DNA of 64,000 bases from Acinetobacter ihumii (GCF_900625095.1 NZ_LR130760.1:2949989-3013988); one strand, 5' to 3'. Shown: positions 27,688 to 40,127, counted from the first letter of the stretch. Numbers and translations are program-made. Notes: generated by a model from the letters alone, not told the origin.

Positions 27688-29015
27688 ATACTGAACCAAA
27701 ACCGATTTATGGCGAAGGTAATCCAGAAACTCATCCACTGACTTGGCGTTTGAGTAAACAGGAACATGTCCGCAATGCCGATGATTACGAAGCTTTAGAG
27801 GGTTATCAAGGCTTTAAGAAAGCCATTGAAATGAAACCTGCGGAAGTTTTGGAAGTCATTAAAGCAGCAACGGTCAAAGGCCGTGGTGGTGCAGGTTTCC
27901 CAGCAGGGATTAAATGGTCGCTCATGGCACCGAATGATGGTGGTCCACGCTATCTCATCTGTAATGCCGATGAAATGGAACCCGGTACATTCAAAGACCG
28001 TTTGTTGATGGAACGTCTTCCGCACCAATTGATTGAAGGCATGTTGATCGCTGCTTATACCTTAGAGGCAACGCAGGGTTATATCTTTATTCGTGGTGAA
28101 TATATTGAAGCGGCTCAATACTTAAATGAAGCTTTGGAACAAGTTCGTGCCAAAGGTTATTTGGGTGACAATATTCTGGATACAGGCTGGAATTTTGAGC
28201 TGTTTGTGCATACAGGTGCTGGCCGTTATATCTGTGGTGAAGAAACTGCATTGATTAACTCGCTAGAAGGTCGTCGTGCTAATCCACGGACTAAACCGCC
28301 ATTCCCGCAAGTTGCAGGAGCATGGGGGCGTCCAACCATCGTCAATAACGTCGAAACTTATAACAACTTACCCGCGATCATGTTACGTGGTCCTGAGTGG
28401 TATATCGGTTTGTCTGCGGGTAAATCCAAAGATCCAGGTACTAAAATTTATGGTGCCTCAGGTAAAGTTAAATTCCCAGGACTTTGGGAGTTGCCATTTG
28501 GTACGACTGCGCGTGAAGTGATTGAAGACTACGCGGGTGGTATGCGTGATGGTCTGAAACTTAAAGCATGGTTACCGGGTGGTGCATCCACTGACTTTTT
28601 AGCAGCTGAGCATATTGATCTTCCGATGGATTCTGAAAGCATCATGAAAGCAGGTTCGCGTTTAGGTACGTGCTTGTTGATGGTGGTGGATGAAACCCAA
28701 TGTATGGTTTCTGCGGTACGTAACCTTGAAGAGTTCTTTGCGCGTGAATCATGTGGCTGGTGTACACCATGCCGTGATGGTTTACCTTGGGCGGTCAAAG
28801 CACTGAAAGCACTTGAAAATGGTGAAGGCAAGATGGAAGACATCGAGCATTTGTCTGAACTCACCAAAAAGTTGTGGATCGGTAAGACCTTCTGTGCCCA
28901 CGCACCGGGTGCGATGGAGCCGCTTATGGGCGCACTCAAATATTTCCGTAGCGAGTTTGAAGCAAAAGTGACCAATCGTCCTGTTGCCCAAGCCAGTCAC
29001 GTAGAACAAGTTTAA
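27684..29015 (+). CDS. nuoF: NADH-quinone oxidoreductase subunit F
   Basis: NuoF binds NADH and FMN and holds the N3 [4Fe-4S] cluster. The glycine-rich NADH-binding stretch [13 protein letters not shown], the FMN site region ([33 protein letters not shown]) and the cluster motif [12 protein letters not shown] with a later Cys are visible. At 443 residues it is of the usual size. It overlaps nuoE by 4 bp. Confidence 0.95.
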   Translation: MNTEPKPIYGEGNPETHPLTWRLSKQEHVRNADDYEALEGYQGFKKAIEMKPAEVLEVIKAATVKGRGGAGFPAGIKWSLMAPNDGGPRYLICNADEMEPGTFKDRLLMERLPHQLIEGMLIAAYTLEATQGYIFIRGEYIEAAQYLNEALEQVRAKGYLGDNILDTGWNFELFVHTGAGRYICGEETALINSLEGRRANPRTKPPFPQVAGAWGRPTIVNNVETYNNLPAIMLRGPEWYIGLSAGKSKDPGTKIYGASGKVKFPGLWELPFGTTAREVIEDYAGGMRDGLKLKAWLPGGASTDFLAAEHIDLPMDSESIMKAGSRLGTCLLMVVDETQCMVSAVRNLEEFFARESCGWCTPCRDGLPWAVKALKALENGEGKMEDIEHLSELTKKLWIGKTFCAHAPGAMEPLMGALKYFRSEFEAKVTNRPVAQASHVEQV

Positions 29016-29026
29016 GGAATTCGACT

Positions 29027-31708
29027 ATGGCTACAATTCATGTCGATGGAAAATCATATGAAGTCAATGGGTCAGAAAACCTGCTACAAGCATGTTTGTC
29101 CCTAGGCATCGACATTCCATATTTTTGTTGGCATCCATCCTTAGGTTCTGTGGGTTCATGTCGTCAATGTGCGGTGACTCAGTATGCAAATGCTGACGAT
29201 ACCCGTGGACGTTTAGTGATGTCATGTATGACACCCGCGGCTGACAATACGTTTATTTCAATCGAAGATAAAGAAGCGGTTGATTTTCGTGAGTCAGTGG
29301 TTGAATTTTTAATGACCAACCACCCGCACGACTGTCCAGTTTGTGAAGAAGGTGGTCACTGTCATTTACAAGATATGACCGTAATGACAGGTCATGACCG
29401 TCGTCGCTATCGCTTTACCAAACGTACGCACTATAACCAAGAGTTGGGTTCATTTATTGCACATGAAATGAACCGTTGTATCGCGTGTTATCGTTGTGTG
29501 CGTTACTACAAAGACTACGCAGGCGGGACTGACTTTGGTGTCTATGCCAATGCATCGCGTGTGTACTTTGGTCGTCCAGAGTCTGGCACTTTGGAGTCTG
29601 AATTTTCAGGTAACCTGACAGAAGTTTGTCCAACAGGTGTATTTACCGATAAAACTCACTCTGAACGTTATAACCGTAAATGGGATATGCAGTATGCACC
29701 AAGCGTGTGTCAGGGCTGTTCTTCAGGTTGTAACATTTCTCCGGGTGAGCGTTATGGTGAATTGCGCCGTGTAGAAAACCGTTTTAACGGTGAGGTCAAT
29801 CAGTACTTCCTCTGCGATAAAGGTCGCTTTGGTACGGGTTATGTGAACCGTGCAGATCGTCCGCGTCAGCCACAGTTCCGTGTCGGTGAAGCGGTCAGTT
29901 CAGTTTCAGTTGATCAGGCACTGGATGAAGTCATTGTAAAACTTCAAGGTAAAAAAGTACTGGGAATCGGTTCTCCACGTGCCAGCCTTGAATCGAACTA
30001 TGCATTACGTGAGCTAGTCGGACAGGAAAACTACTCAACAGGCCTGTCGCAAAAAGAGCAAAATCTGGTTGAACTTGCGGCTTCAATCATGCAAACCGAG
30101 GGTGTTTACAACCCGAATATGCGTGAAGTCGAAAGCTATGATGCAGTACTGATTTTAGGTGAAGACCTCACTCAAACTGCACCGCGTATGGCATTATCCG
30201 TTCGTCAAGCAGCGAAAAATAAAGCCAAACAAATGGCGGCGGATCGTCGTACTCCAGACTGGTTAGCAGAACCTGTACAACGTATTGGTCAGGATGAGAA
30301 ATCTCCGATTTATATTTTGGCAGCGACTCAAACTCGCTTAGCGGATGTCGCAACAGGTGAAGTAGTTGCATCACCAAACGACATCGCGCGTCTTGGTTTT
30401 GCAATTGCGGCAGCTGTGAAAGGTGAAACCCTGAATGGTCTAGATGATGATGCCAAAGCCTTTGCTCAAAGTATTGCTGACAGCTTAAAAGCTGCGAAAA
30501 AACCTTTGGTGATTTCGGGTACAAGCTTACAAGATCCAGCGATTATGGAAGCGGCTGCGCAAGTCGCACAAAATCTAGGCAATGCTGGTCTTACACTGAC
30601 TGTGCCTGAAGTGAACTCAATGGGTCTGGCATTGTTTGGTGGTCAAAGCTTAGAACAAGCCTTTGCACAAGATTATGACACTGTCGTGATCGTGGAAAAT
30701 GACTTATTCCGTCGTTTACCTGCACCTCAAGTCAAAGCTGCTCTTGCCAAAGCGCAAACCGTAATTGTGTTGGATCACAGTGAAACTGAGACTGTGAAAC
30801 AGGCCGATATCGTGCTTTCAGCGGCAAGTTTTGCTGAGGGTGATGGTACAGTGGTGAGTCAGGAAGGTCGTGCGCAACGTTTCTACCAAGTTTATGATCC
30901 AAGCTATTACAAGCCAGAGTATGCGATCAAAGAATCATGGCGTTGGTTACATGCTATTGAAACAGGACTCAACGGTAAAGTGATTAACTGGACTTTACTG
31001 GATGATGTGATTGAATCTGTGGTGAAAAATGTTCCTGTGCTTGAAGCGATTCAGGACGTTGCACCAGATGCAGGCTACCGTGTTCATGGTTTAAAAATTG
31101 CGCGTGAACCGCGTCGTTATTCAGGTCGTACCGCACTTCGTGCACCAATTTCTGTACATGAACCAAAACAACCTGTGGATGTCGATTCAGCTTTAACTTT
31201 CTCGATGGAAGGTTATGTGGGTCCACAAAAAGCATCATCATTGGTTCCATTTGCATGGGCACCGGGTTGGAACTCGCCACAATCTTGGAATAAATACCAA
31301 GATGAAGTCGGTGGTCACTTGAAAGGTGGCGACTCAGGTATTCGTTTATTTGATCGTTTACCAAAACGTCCTGCACGTAGCTTTGTTGCACCAGCAGCGA
31401 TTACGGTCAATCCTGAAAGTTTCCGTCTGGTTCCAATGCATCACATTTTTGCATCGGGTGAATTTACCATTAAGACACCTGCCATGCAGTCTCGTATTCC
31501 TGAAGCCACTTTTGCTTTGGGTGAACAAGATGCAACTCGTTTGAATCTCAAAGATGGTGAACGTATTTCATTACAAGCGGGTGAAACCACAGTGAGCTTA
31601 CCTGTTCAGGTGATTGAATATTTACCAACGGGTTATATCGGTTATCCAATTGGTTTGGCACCGACGGTGTCTTTGGCTGAACCTGTATCAGTCGCGGTAG
31701 GAGTGTAA
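29027..31708 (+). CDS. nuoG: NADH-quinone oxidoreductase subunit G
   Basis: NuoG is the large (893-residue) iron-sulfur subunit of the NADH module. The N-terminal [2Fe-2S] domain shows [17 protein letters not shown]; a His/Cys cluster follows in [14 protein letters not shown], then [13 protein letters not shown] and [13 protein letters not shown]. The rest is a molybdopterin oxidoreductase-like domain that lacks a cofactor in complex I. It lies 11 bp after nuoF. Confidence 0.95.
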   Translation: MATIHVDGKSYEVNGSENLLQACLSLGIDIPYFCWHPSLGSVGSCRQCAVTQYANADDTRGRLVMSCMTPAADNTFISIEDKEAVDFRESVVEFLMTNHPHDCPVCEEGGHCHLQDMTVMTGHDRRRYRFTKRTHYNQELGSFIAHEMNRCIACYRCVRYYKDYAGGTDFGVYANASRVYFGRPESGTLESEFSGNLTEVCPTGVFTDKTHSERYNRKWDMQYAPSVCQGCSSGCNISPGERYGELRRVENRFNGEVNQYFLCDKGRFGTGYVNRADRPRQPQFRVGEAVSSVSVDQALDEVIVKLQGKKVLGIGSPRASLESNYALRELVGQENYSTGLSQKEQNLVELAASIMQTEGVYNPNMREVESYDAVLILGEDLTQTAPRMALSVRQAAKNKAKQMAADRRTPDWLAEPVQRIGQDEKSPIYILAATQTRLADVATGEVVASPNDIARLGFAIAAAVKGETLNGLDDDAKAFAQSIADSLKAAKKPLVISGTSLQDPAIMEAAAQVAQNLGNAGLTLTVPEVNSMGLALFGGQSLEQAFAQDYDTVVIVENDLFRRLPAPQVKAALAKAQTVIVLDHSETETVKQADIVLSAASFAEGDGTVVSQEGRAQRFYQVYDPSYYKPEYAIKESWRWLHAIETGLNGKVINWTLLDDVIESVVKNVPVLEAIQDVAPDAGYRVHGLKIAREPRRYSGRTALRAPISVHEPKQPVDVDSALTFSMEGYVGPQKASSLVPFAWAPGWNSPQSWNKYQDEVGGHLKGGDSGIRLFDRLPKRPARSFVAPAAITVNPESFRLVPMHHIFASGEFTIKTPAMQSRIPEATFALGEQDATRLNLKDGERISLQAGETTVSLPVQVIEYLPTGYIGYPIGLAPTVSLAEPVSVAVGV

Positions 31709-31711
31709 TTC

Positions 31712-32728
31712 ATGCAACAAGAAATTATGCGTCAAACACCGCTTTGGGCTGAGAACTGGCCAATTGCTTATGCTGTGGTTCAAGCGATTGTGATTATGCT
31801 GGTAGTGGTTGTGATTGCAGCTTTAATGTCATTTATTGAACGTCGTCTTTTGGCACTCTGGCAAGACCGTTATGGTCCTAATCGTGTAGGGCCAGGCGGT
31901 ATGTTTCAGATCGTGGCAGATATGCTGAAGATCATGTTCAAGGAAGACTGGACACCAAAGTTTGCCGATAAATTGACCTTTCGTATGGCACCAGCAGTGG
32001 CAATGGCAACTGCGGTACTGTCATTTATGGTGATTCCAATCAGTCCGACGCTTGGCGTTGCGGACATGAGTATTGGTCTATTGTTCTTTATGGCAATGGC
32101 GGGTATTGCAGTTTATGCCGTGCTGTTTGGTGGTTGGTCATCAAACAACAAATACTCGTTACTGGGTGGTTTACGTTCTGCGGCTCAAACCATTTCTTAT
32201 GAAGTGTTTTTGGGTATTTCCCTGATGGGCGTTGTTGCCATCGCAGGTTCATTTAACCTGCGTGAAATTGTGGAAGCGCAACGCGATGTTTGGTTTATCA
32301 TTCCGCAGTTTATTGGCTTTATGGTATTTGTGATCGCGGGTGTTGCGGTCACGCATCGTCATCCATTTGACCAACCAGAAGCTGAACAAGAATTGGCTGA
32401 AGGTTATCACGTTGAATATGGTGGTATGAAGTGGGGCATGTTCTTCGTTGCAGAATATGTGAATATCGTACTGATTTCTGCCTTGATCGTGACCTTATTC
32501 TTTGGTGGTTGGCTTGCGCCATTTAACCTTGAAATTCCGTTTGTTCCGCCTGTGTTCTGGTTCATTATTAAAACAGCGTTTTTTATGATGATGTTTATTT
32601 TGGCTCGTGGTTCTTTAATGCGTCCGCGTTATGACCAAGTCATGAATTTTGGTTGGAAAATTTGTTTGCCGCTGGCGTTAGTCAACTTACTCGTGACTGG
32701 TGCTGTGATTCTGATGAATCAGGCCTAA
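31712..32728 (+). CDS. nuoH: NADH-quinone oxidoreductase subunit H
   Basis: NuoH is the membrane subunit that forms the quinone-entry chamber. It has 338 residues and about eight helices. Conserved pieces include [33 protein letters not shown] and [22 protein letters not shown] with the buried charged residues of the proton pathway. It starts 3 bp after nuoG. Confidence 0.95.
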   Translation: MQQEIMRQTPLWAENWPIAYAVVQAIVIMLVVVVIAALMSFIERRLLALWQDRYGPNRVGPGGMFQIVADMLKIMFKEDWTPKFADKLTFRMAPAVAMATAVLSFMVIPISPTLGVADMSIGLLFFMAMAGIAVYAVLFGGWSSNNKYSLLGGLRSAAQTISYEVFLGISLMGVVAIAGSFNLREIVEAQRDVWFIIPQFIGFMVFVIAGVAVTHRHPFDQPEAEQELAEGYHVEYGGMKWGMFFVAEYVNIVLISALIVTLFFGGWLAPFNLEIPFVPPVFWFIIKTAFFMMMFILARGSLMRPRYDQVMNFGWKICLPLALVNLLVTGAVILMNQA

Positions 32729-32746
32729 GACAGCAGGGAGTACAAA

Positions 32747-33289
32747 ATGTATAAAGTTCTAGCTGGAGTTGGGTCAATCGTTCGTACCTTGTGGATGGTA
32801 TTTACCCACATTACGCGTAAACGAGACACAATTCTTTATCCTGAAGTCCCAGCAGAGGAAATTGTACCGCCTCGCTATCGTGGCCGTATTATTCTGACTC
32901 GTGATCCAGACGGTGAAGAGCGCTGCGTGGCATGTAACTTGTGTGCAGTGGCTTGTCCAGTCGGCTGTATTTCACTGCAAAAAGCAGAAAAAGAAGACGG
33001 ACGCTGGTATCCAGAATTTTTCCGTATCAACTTCTCTCGTTGTATTTTCTGTGGCATGTGTGAAGAGGCGTGTCCAACGACCGCGATTCAGCTTACTCCT
33101 GACTTTGAGTTAGGTGAGTACGTGCGTCAGGACTTGGTTTATGAAAAAGAAAATCTATTGATTTCTGGTCCAGGTAAATATCCTGACTATAACTTCTACC
33201 GTGTTGCGGGTATGGCAATTGATGGTAAAGGTAAAGGTCAAGCGCAAAAAGAAAGTGCACCTATCGATGTACGGAGTTTATTACCATGA
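32747..33289 (+). CDS. nuoI: NADH-quinone oxidoreductase subunit I
   Basis: NuoI is a ferredoxin-like subunit with two [4Fe-4S] clusters (N6a, N6b), connecting NuoG to NuoB. The two Cys motifs are [15 protein letters not shown] and [12 protein letters not shown]. It has 180 residues, starts after AGGGAG, and overlaps nuoJ by 4 bp. Confidence 0.95.
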   Translation: MYKVLAGVGSIVRTLWMVFTHITRKRDTILYPEVPAEEIVPPRYRGRIILTRDPDGEERCVACNLCAVACPVGCISLQKAEKEDGRWYPEFFRINFSRCIFCGMCEEACPTTAIQLTPDFELGEYVRQDLVYEKENLLISGPGKYPDYNFYRVAGMAIDGKGKGQAQKESAPIDVRSLLP

Positions 33290-33804
33290 TGTGGCCATTT
33301 TATTTGATGGCTCTCGTGGCCATTGTCTCTACGATTCGTGTGGTGACCAATGCGAATCCTGTACATGCTTTACTCAGTCTGATTGTTTCATTACTTGCAG
33401 TAGCGGGTATCTTCATGATCGTGGGTGCGCCATTTGCTGGTGCGCTTGAAGTGATTGTTTATGCTGGTGCAATTATGGTTCTGTTCGTCTTTGTGGTGAT
33501 GATGCTGAATTTAGGTCAGCATACTGTGGAACAAGAACGTAAGTGGTTGAGCTCTGAAACATGGGCAGTTCCAGCACTGATGAGCTTTCTGCTCGGTTTG
33601 ACTTTGGTCTGGATGTTATCAAGTGATTACACGGTACCGGGACAAGTCATGGGTCGTGAAGTGATCGGTCCAAAAGCAGTCGGTCAAGCTTTGTTTACTC
33701 ATTATTTATTATTGGTTGAAGTTGCCGCGATGTTATTGCTTGCAGCATTAGTTGCAGCATTCCACTTAGGTAAACGTGAACCAAGTGCAGAAGGGGAACT
33801 ATAA
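33286..33804 (+). CDS. nuoJ: NADH-quinone oxidoreductase subunit J
   Basis: NuoJ is a membrane subunit of 172 residues with five helices. The conserved segment [20 protein letters not shown] on helix 3, which has a pi-bulge in complex I structures, is present. ATGA overlap with nuoI and 2-bp spacing to nuoK show tight coupling. Confidence 0.94.
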   Translation: MMWPFYLMALVAIVSTIRVVTNANPVHALLSLIVSLLAVAGIFMIVGAPFAGALEVIVYAGAIMVLFVFVVMMLNLGQHTVEQERKWLSSETWAVPALMSFLLGLTLVWMLSSDYTVPGQVMGREVIGPKAVGQALFTHYLLLVEVAAMLLLAALVAAFHLGKREPSAEGEL

Positions 33805-33806
33805 CA

Positions 33807-34115
33807 ATGGGCAATATCCCTTTAGAACATGGTTTGATTGTTGCAACCATTCTTTTTGCACTGGGTTTTTACGGTGTAATGGTGCGACGCAATCTTCTCT
33901 TTATGTTGATGAGCCTTGAAATCATGATGAATGCTGCGGCATTGGCATTTGTTTTAGCAGGAAGTGCATGGGCACAACCTGATGGTCAGATTATGTTTAT
34001 CCTGATTTTGACTCTTGCTGCGGCAGAGGCTTGTATTGGTCTTGCGATTGTCCTTCAGTTTTACCATCGCTTCCACCATCTGGATGTGGATGCTGCTAGT
34101 GAGATGCGCGGATGA
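33807..34115 (+). CDS. nuoK: NADH-quinone oxidoreductase subunit K
   Basis: NuoK is the smallest antiporter-like subunit (102 residues, three helices). The two membrane glutamates needed for proton pumping are visible in [14 protein letters not shown] and in [11 protein letters not shown]. It overlaps nuoL by 4 bp. Confidence 0.94.
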   Translation: MGNIPLEHGLIVATILFALGFYGVMVRRNLLFMLMSLEIMMNAAALAFVLAGSAWAQPDGQIMFILILTLAAAEACIGLAIVLQFYHRFHHLDVDAASEMRG

Positions 34116-36007
34116 GTACTTTATATTTAACGATTCTTTTTCCGCTGATCGGTTTTATTTTATTAGCGGTAGGGCGCGACAAGCTCTCTGAAAATGTCGC
34201 AGCCATTATTGGTGTCGGCTCGGTTGGACTCTCTGCATTGTTTGCTCTCATTGCCGGACTTGCATTTACCAGCAGTGGACAACCATTTTTTGTCCAACAT
34301 TTGTGGACTTGGTTTAATGTCGGTGGTTTTGCACCGGGTATTACGCTATATCTCGATGGTTTGTCATTACTGATGACAGGCATGATTACGGGTGTGGGTT
34401 TCCTCATCCATATCTTTGCTTCATGGTATATGCGCGGCGAAGAAGGCTATGCGCGTTTCTTCTCATATTTCAACCTGTTTGTTGCCAGCATGTTGGTGTT
34501 GGTGCTTGGCGATAACTTGGCGTTATTGTTCTTGGGTTGGGAAGGCGTCGGTCTGTGCTCATATCTATTGATTGGATTTTATTATTCAAATCCAGACAAT
34601 GGCTGGGCTGCGATCAAGGCATTTACAGTGACACGTGTTGGTGACGTATTTTTACTTATTGCATTGTTCCTGCTTTATCAACAGTTTGGTACGTTAAATA
34701 CGCATTATATCGTTGAAAATGCGGCGACAGTGATGACACAAAGCTCATCGCTTTCAATCTGGACCGCTTTAATGTTGTTCTTGGGTGCGGCAGGTAAATC
34801 TGCGCAGATTCCATTACAAACATGGTTGGCCGATGCGATGGCAGGCCCTACGCCTGTTTCAGCACTTATCCACGCTGCAACGATGGTGACAGCGGGTGTC
34901 TATCTGACCAGTCGTATGCATAGCGTGATTGAAATGGCGCCAGCAGTGATGCAATTCATTTCAATTACAGGTGCTGTAACTTTGCTCGTCGCAGGTTTTG
35001 CAGCATTGGTTCAAACCGATATCAAACGTATTTTGGCTTACTCAACGATGAGTCAGTTGGGTTATATGTTTATGGCAGTGGGTGCAGAAGCCTATCAGGC
35101 AGGTCTGTTCCATATGTTGGCTCACGCATTCTTTAAAGCGTTATTGTTCTTATCTTCTGGTGCAGTGATTTTAGCGTGTCATCATGAACAAAACATTTTC
35201 AAGATGGGTGGTTTGCGTAAAAAGATTCCATTTGTATTCTGGTGTTTTGTCATCGGCGGCGGTGCACTTGCTGCGCTTCCAATCGTGACCATTGGCTTCT
35301 TCTCTAAAGATGCGATCTTAGGCGCAGTTTATGCACAATCTGTGATTGCAAACTTACCACTTTACAATACCTTGTATTGGGTCGGGGTTGCAGGTGCATT
35401 CTTAACGTCTATTTATACTTTCCGTTTAATCTGGGTGGTATTTTTTGGCGAAGAAAAAACAGAAGCACATGCTATTCATGGTGTGACTTACTGGGGACCT
35501 TTGGCTATTCTTGCATTCTTATCGACAGGTTTCGGTTACTTCTTACAAGCTCCAGTTTTGAAGCTTTTAAGCAGTGCTAATATTCCAAGTTTTGTGATTC
35601 CAGAAAGTTTGGAAGCTGCGGTTTCTCACGCAGAACATTTGGCAAGCGGTATTGCGATTGCGGGTTTAATCGTAGGAATCTTGTTGTTTGTATTTGCTTA
35701 CGCGGCAGTTAAATCTTTTGCTCAAAGTGGTTTGGGTTCAGGTTTAGTGCATATTTGTCGTACTGCATTTGGTTTTGATGCCTTGTATAACATCGTGTTT
35801 GTAAAACCTTATTTGTTTATAGCAAGACTTTTAGGTCGAGATCCAATCGATAGCATGTGGCTGGTATTGCCTGCCTTAGTGAAAGGCGGCAACAAATTTA
35901 CGAGTTCACGTCAAACTGGTTTAGTGCGTGAATACGCTTCCAGTATGTCGCTTGGTGTCGTCGTGCTGTTGATGATCCTTATCGTTATTCAGGTGGTGGG
36001 GAAATAA
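34112..36007 (+). CDS. nuoL: NADH-quinone oxidoreductase subunit L
   Basis: NuoL is a 631-residue proton-pumping subunit related to Mrp antiporters. The signature [19 protein letters not shown] with its key Glu, the helix [19 protein letters not shown] with conserved Lys, and the discontinuous helix [18 protein letters not shown] are present, followed by [17 protein letters not shown]. The C-terminal lateral helix region is present. It is followed after 1 bp by nuoM. Confidence 0.95.
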   Translation: MSTLYLTILFPLIGFILLAVGRDKLSENVAAIIGVGSVGLSALFALIAGLAFTSSGQPFFVQHLWTWFNVGGFAPGITLYLDGLSLLMTGMITGVGFLIHIFASWYMRGEEGYARFFSYFNLFVASMLVLVLGDNLALLFLGWEGVGLCSYLLIGFYYSNPDNGWAAIKAFTVTRVGDVFLLIALFLLYQQFGTLNTHYIVENAATVMTQSSSLSIWTALMLFLGAAGKSAQIPLQTWLADAMAGPTPVSALIHAATMVTAGVYLTSRMHSVIEMAPAVMQFISITGAVTLLVAGFAALVQTDIKRILAYSTMSQLGYMFMAVGAEAYQAGLFHMLAHAFFKALLFLSSGAVILACHHEQNIFKMGGLRKKIPFVFWCFVIGGGALAALPIVTIGFFSKDAILGAVYAQSVIANLPLYNTLYWVGVAGAFLTSIYTFRLIWVVFFGEEKTEAHAIHGVTYWGPLAILAFLSTGFGYFLQAPVLKLLSSANIPSFVIPESLEAAVSHAEHLASGIAIAGLIVGILLFVFAYAAVKSFAQSGLGSGLVHICRTAFGFDALYNIVFVKPYLFIARLLGRDPIDSMWLVLPALVKGGNKFTSSRQTGLVREYASSMSLGVVVLLMILIVIQVVGK

Positions 36008-36008
36008 A

Positions 36009-37616
36009 ATGGAAAACAATTTAATTTTACCCGCGCTGATTTTAGTTCCTTTCATTGCTGGTTTTGTTTGCTGGTTGGTCGACAAGCTCGATCAGCATTT
36101 ACCGCGCTGGATTGCCTTAATTGGTATGCTCGTGACTTTGGGATTGACACTTGCACTATGGCAAAGTGGTCAATTTCATTATGAGCTTGGTGCTCGAGTT
36201 CCAACGTGGTCAGCAGAGTTTAATCTTCCTTGGATTCAGACTTTAGGGATTAATATCCATCTTGCTATTGATGGTTTATCACTCTTGATGGTTGGCCTGA
36301 CTGCACTACTGGGTGTTTTGGCAGTTGGTTGTTCATGGGGTGAAATCCAGAAAAATGTCGGTTTCTTCCATCTAAACCTTTTATGGTCTTTGGGTGGCGT
36401 GATCGGGGTTTTCCTTGCAGTTGATTTGTTCTTGTTCTTCTTCTTCTGGGAGATGATGCTGGTTCCAATCTACTTCCTGATCGCACTATGGGGTCACCGT
36501 GGTGCAGACGGAAAATCACGTGTCTATGCGGCTACCAAGTTTTTCCTTTATACCCAGATTGCAGGTTTAATCATGCTGATTGGTATTCTGGGTCTGGTGG
36601 TCTATGGCTACATGATGACAGGTTCGATCGGATTTGATTACAACTACTTGCTTGCAGTCGCCAATACACTTGATCAGCAAGCACCTGCGGTTGCTTATGC
36701 CTTTATGATCTGTATGTTTATTGGTTTTGCAGTGAAATTACCTGTATTTCCACTGCATGGCTGGTTACCCGATGCGCATGCTCAGGCACCGACCGCGGGT
36801 TCAGTAGACTTGGCAGGTATCCTGATCAAAACTGCTGCCTATGGCTTGCTTCGTTTTGTCATTCCATTCTTTCCAGCGGCATCTGCACAGTTCGCGGATA
36901 TTGCCATTATTTTTGGTTTGATTGGTATTTTCTACGGCGCATGGTGTGCTTATCAACAAACAGATATGAAACGTTTGTTGGCATATACCTCTATTTCGCA
37001 CATGGGCTTTGTATTGCTCGCGATTTATGCAGGCAATATTTTGACCTATCAAGGTCTGATGATCATGATGCTGGCACATGGTTTGTCATCTGCGGCACTG
37101 TTCATTATGTCTGGTCAGGTGTATGAACGTTTGCATACGCGCGATTTGCGTTTGATGGGTGGTTTACGTGGTCAACTTCAGTATTTGCCTTTCTTCCTGA
37201 TGTTCTTTGTTGCAGCATTGGTTGGTATTCCGGGCTTAGGTAACTTTATTGGTGAATTCCTGATCTTGATGGGTTCATTCAACAAATATCCTGCGTTCAC
37301 CATTATTGCTGCGGTCAGTCTGGTATTTGCTGGTCTTTATGGTCTGATTCTGATCCACCGTGCATTATTTGGTACACCTAATCCTGAACAACAACAGCAT
37401 TACACTCAGCCACTTAAAGATTTGAGTCTGCGTGAGTTGGGCATTTTAATGGTGTGCTTAATTGGTTTGGTCTGGTTAGGTCTATATCCACAAACCTTCC
37501 TTGATATATCACACTCAAGCATGCAGTGGTTAGCCAATAGCTATACTCCTGTACAACCTGTGGTTGATCTTAGTCAACAGACGGTGACTCAGCTTAGTAA
37601 TGTGGAGATCCAATAA
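36009..37616 (+). CDS. nuoM: NADH-quinone oxidoreductase subunit M
   Basis: NuoM is the second large antiporter-like proton pump (535 residues, about 14 helices). The motif FFFFWEMMLVPIYFLIALWG contains the essential Glu; FAVKLPVFPLHGWLPDAHAQAP and DMKRLLAYTSISHMGFVL are the other hallmarks. It lies between nuoL and nuoN with 1- and 3-bp gaps. Confidence 0.95.
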   Translation: MENNLILPALILVPFIAGFVCWLVDKLDQHLPRWIALIGMLVTLGLTLALWQSGQFHYELGARVPTWSAEFNLPWIQTLGINIHLAIDGLSLLMVGLTALLGVLAVGCSWGEIQKNVGFFHLNLLWSLGGVIGVFLAVDLFLFFFFWEMMLVPIYFLIALWGHRGADGKSRVYAATKFFLYTQIAGLIMLIGILGLVVYGYMMTGSIGFDYNYLLAVANTLDQQAPAVAYAFMICMFIGFAVKLPVFPLHGWLPDAHAQAPTAGSVDLAGILIKTAAYGLLRFVIPFFPAASAQFADIAIIFGLIGIFYGAWCAYQQTDMKRLLAYTSISHMGFVLLAIYAGNILTYQGLMIMMLAHGLSSAALFIMSGQVYERLHTRDLRLMGGLRGQLQYLPFFLMFFVAALVGIPGLGNFIGEFLILMGSFNKYPAFTIIAAVSLVFAGLYGLILIHRALFGTPNPEQQQHYTQPLKDLSLRELGILMVCLIGLVWLGLYPQTFLDISHSSMQWLANSYTPVQPVVDLSQQTVTQLSNVEIQ

Positions 37617-37619
37617 GCC

Positions 37620-39116
37620 ATGAACTTCACAATGTCTTTTTCTCAGCTTATGCCTTTGGCACCCGTGATGATTGTGGCGTTGACCGCAGTTGTCGTGATG
37701 ATCCTCATTGCAATTAAACGTAATCATAATTTAATTGCAACGGCTTCAGTGGTTGGCTTAAACCTTGCTGCGGCTTATATTCTTTTAACCATGTTTGGCG
37801 GCCATTTTGTTCCTGCCAATGTCATGGGTATGTTTATGATAGATCCGTTTACACTGATTTATCAGCTACTTATCATTGTTGCTGCATTGGCATGCTGTAC
37901 CTTGTCTCATGCATATATTGAAAACTATCAGGATAAGCGCGAAGAACTGTATTTATTGCTGCTGATTTCGGTATCAGGTGCAATGCTGATGGTTGCAAGT
38001 GCACATTATGCATCGTTCTTCATTAGCCTTGAGCTTATGTCGATTCCGATGTACGGTTTGCTTGCCTATACGTATCAACGTAGCCATTCGCTTGAAGCAG
38101 GCGTGAAGTATCTTGTACTTTCTGCAACTGCATCTGCCATGTTGTTGATGGGTATGGCTTATATTTATGCGTATACAGGTTCATTGTCTTTTTATGATTC
38201 TGTGCAGGCGTTATTTAATGCCATTCGCCAACCAATGGTGATTTTGGGCTTAGGTTTAATTATTTTTGCTGTGGCATTTAAACTTTCTTTGGCTCCATTT
38301 CACAAATGGACGCCAGATGTATATTCAGGTGCCCCAGCTCCGATAGCTACCTTTTTGGCAACTGCTGCAAAGGTTGCCACCATTGGTTTGTTCGTGCGTT
38401 ATATGTTGACTTCAGGTGCAATCTTGGTCGATTCATTGATCACGATTTTAACCATCATTGCTGTGTTATCAATCTTGGTCGGTAACTTATTGGCAGTACG
38501 TCAAGTCAACTTGAAACGCATTTTGGGTTATTCATCGATTGCCCACTTTGGTTATTTGTTAATTGCCTTGATTAGCATGACTTATGCAAGCTTGGGAAGT
38601 GTCACAGTTTATGTGGTGACTTACGTTTTAACGACTATTGGTGCATTTGGTGCAGTGGCTTTGATGTCAAGCCCATATAACAATGTTGATGAAGCAGAAA
38701 GTCTTGCGGACTATCGTGGTTTGTTCTGGCGTCGTCCTGTATTAACGGCAACATTAACTGTCATGATGTTGTCTTTGGCTGGTATTCCATTGACTGCGGG
38801 CTTTATTGGTAAGTTCCTTGTGGTGATGGCTGCGGTCACGACGCAACACTGGTTCCTTGCGGCCATGATTATTGTGGGTAGTGGTATCGGTTTATATTAC
38901 TACTTACGTGTGATGGTGGTCATGTACATGACACCACCTGATGTGCCACGTATCGATGCGGATAAGCATTGGGGACAAAAAGTGGGTGGAATCATGGTCT
39001 TGGCTGCGGCTGCACTGGTTCTAATTATTGGTATTTATCCTGATCCAATTATTAAGCTGGCACTTGAAGGCGAGATTTTATCTCCATTGCATTTTGTGTT
39101 ATCACAGCAACACTAA
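37620..39116 (+). CDS. nuoN: NADH-quinone oxidoreductase subunit N
   Basis: NuoN (498 residues) is the third antiporter-like subunit. It shows SLELMSIPMYGLLAY (key Glu), AFKLSLAPFHKWTPDVYSGAP, and NLKRILGYSSIAHFGYLLIAL. It is the last gene of the operon; a strong terminator follows 14 bp after the stop codon. Confidence 0.95.
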   Translation: MNFTMSFSQLMPLAPVMIVALTAVVVMILIAIKRNHNLIATASVVGLNLAAAYILLTMFGGHFVPANVMGMFMIDPFTLIYQLLIIVAALACCTLSHAYIENYQDKREELYLLLLISVSGAMLMVASAHYASFFISLELMSIPMYGLLAYTYQRSHSLEAGVKYLVLSATASAMLLMGMAYIYAYTGSLSFYDSVQALFNAIRQPMVILGLGLIIFAVAFKLSLAPFHKWTPDVYSGAPAPIATFLATAAKVATIGLFVRYMLTSGAILVDSLITILTIIAVLSILVGNLLAVRQVNLKRILGYSSIAHFGYLLIALISMTYASLGSVTVYVVTYVLTTIGAFGAVALMSSPYNNVDEAESLADYRGLFWRRPVLTATLTVMMLSLAGIPLTAGFIGKFLVVMAAVTTQHWFLAAMIIVGSGIGLYYYLRVMVVMYMTPPDVPRIDADKHWGQKVGGIMVLAAAALVLIIGIYPDPIIKLALEGEILSPLHFVLSQQH

Positions 39117-39130
39117 GTTCGCGTTTTAAC

Positions 39131-39160
39131 AAAAAAACCTCCATTTTTGGAGGTTTTTTT
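39131..39160. terminator. Terminator of the nuo operon
   Basis: A run of As followed by CCTCC, a short loop and GGAGG plus seven Ts forms a strong intrinsic terminator right after nuoN. Confidence 0.93.
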
Positions 39161-39222
39161 TATATCAGTAGGTAAAACTATTTATAATACGTCAAGTTTA
39201 ATGTTGTCTTAGGTGTTCTAAC

Positions 39223-39858
39223 GTGCCCATTCAAGAAATCCGTCATCCTTTGATTCGTCATAAACTTGGCTTATTGCGTCGTTCGGATATCAGCACTAAA
39301 AATTTTCGTGAACTTGCTCAGGAAGTGACCATGCTTCTGACCTATGAAGCAACTAAAGATTTGCAACTGGTCGATCATGAGATTGACGGTTGGGCTGGCA
39401 AAGTAACAACGCAGCGTATCGCGGGTAAAAAAATTACCATTGTGCCGATATTACGTGCAGGTATTGGGATGTTAGAAGGGGTACTTAACCTAATTCCAAG
39501 TGCCAAAGTAAGCGTATTGGGACTTGAGCGCGATGAAGAAACTTTACAGGCGCGTACTTATTATAAAAAATTAGTGCCAGATGTGGCGAATCGTATCGCG
39601 ATGATTATTGATCCTATGTTGGCGACGGGCAGTTCGTTGGTGGCAGCGATTGATGTATTAAAAGCCAGTGGGTGTAAAGATATTCGTGTCATGATTTTGG
39701 TGGCTGCTCCAGAAGGCATTCAAAAAGTACAGGAGCTACATCCTGAAGTTCAAATTTATACTGCATCCATTGATGATGGTTTAAATGCACAAGGTTATAT
39801 TGTGCCAGGTCTAGGAGACGCTGGAGATAAAATCTTTGGTAGTGTGCAAAAAGACTAA
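39223..39858 (+). CDS. upp: Uracil phosphoribosyltransferase
   Basis: This 211-residue enzyme makes UMP from uracil and PRPP in pyrimidine salvage. The PRPP loop is seen as [18 protein letters not shown], and the N-terminus ([15 protein letters not shown]) and C-terminal uracil-binding segment [15 protein letters not shown] agree with Upp. The start is GTG at 39223. It has its own terminator and is a single-gene unit. Confidence 0.95.
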   Translation: MPIQEIRHPLIRHKLGLLRRSDISTKNFRELAQEVTMLLTYEATKDLQLVDHEIDGWAGKVTTQRIAGKKITIVPILRAGIGMLEGVLNLIPSAKVSVLGLERDEETLQARTYYKKLVPDVANRIAMIIDPMLATGSSLVAAIDVLKASGCKDIRVMILVAAPEGIQKVQELHPEVQIYTASIDDGLNAQGYIVPGLGDAGDKIFGSVQKD

Positions 39859-39873
39859 AAAATAAGATAAATC

Positions 39874-39897
39874 AGCCACCTATAGGGTGGCTTTTTT
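39874..39897 (+). terminator. Terminator of upp
   Basis: GCCACC pairs with GGTGGC across a 5-nt loop, followed by six Ts. Confidence 0.88.
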
Positions 39898-40036
39898 ATG
39901 ACGAAAAGATTGAGCAATAATTTGAAATGCATAATCTATGAAATCAATAATTTATAAAAATTAAATTAAACTTAAAATTTTAGTTAAGATTGAGTGGAAA
40001 TAGTTATTTTTAACCGTAAATAAATAAGAAAATACA

Positions 40037-40047
40037 ATAATGATTAT
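40037..40047. promoter_or_regulatory. Fur-box-like palindrome
   Basis: ATAATGATTAT is a perfect inverted repeat equal to the core of the 7-1-7 Fur consensus. It lies about 80 bp before a siderophore-receptor start codon, with a further AT-rich GATAAT at 40071. Iron repression of the receptor is inferred. Confidence 0.55.
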
Positions 40048-40127
40048 GGATACAATATTGGTAATGTTAGTGATAATTGTTAACATTTGCGATAGGATTG
40101 CGCTAATTTTATGCAGGGGAAATTAAA

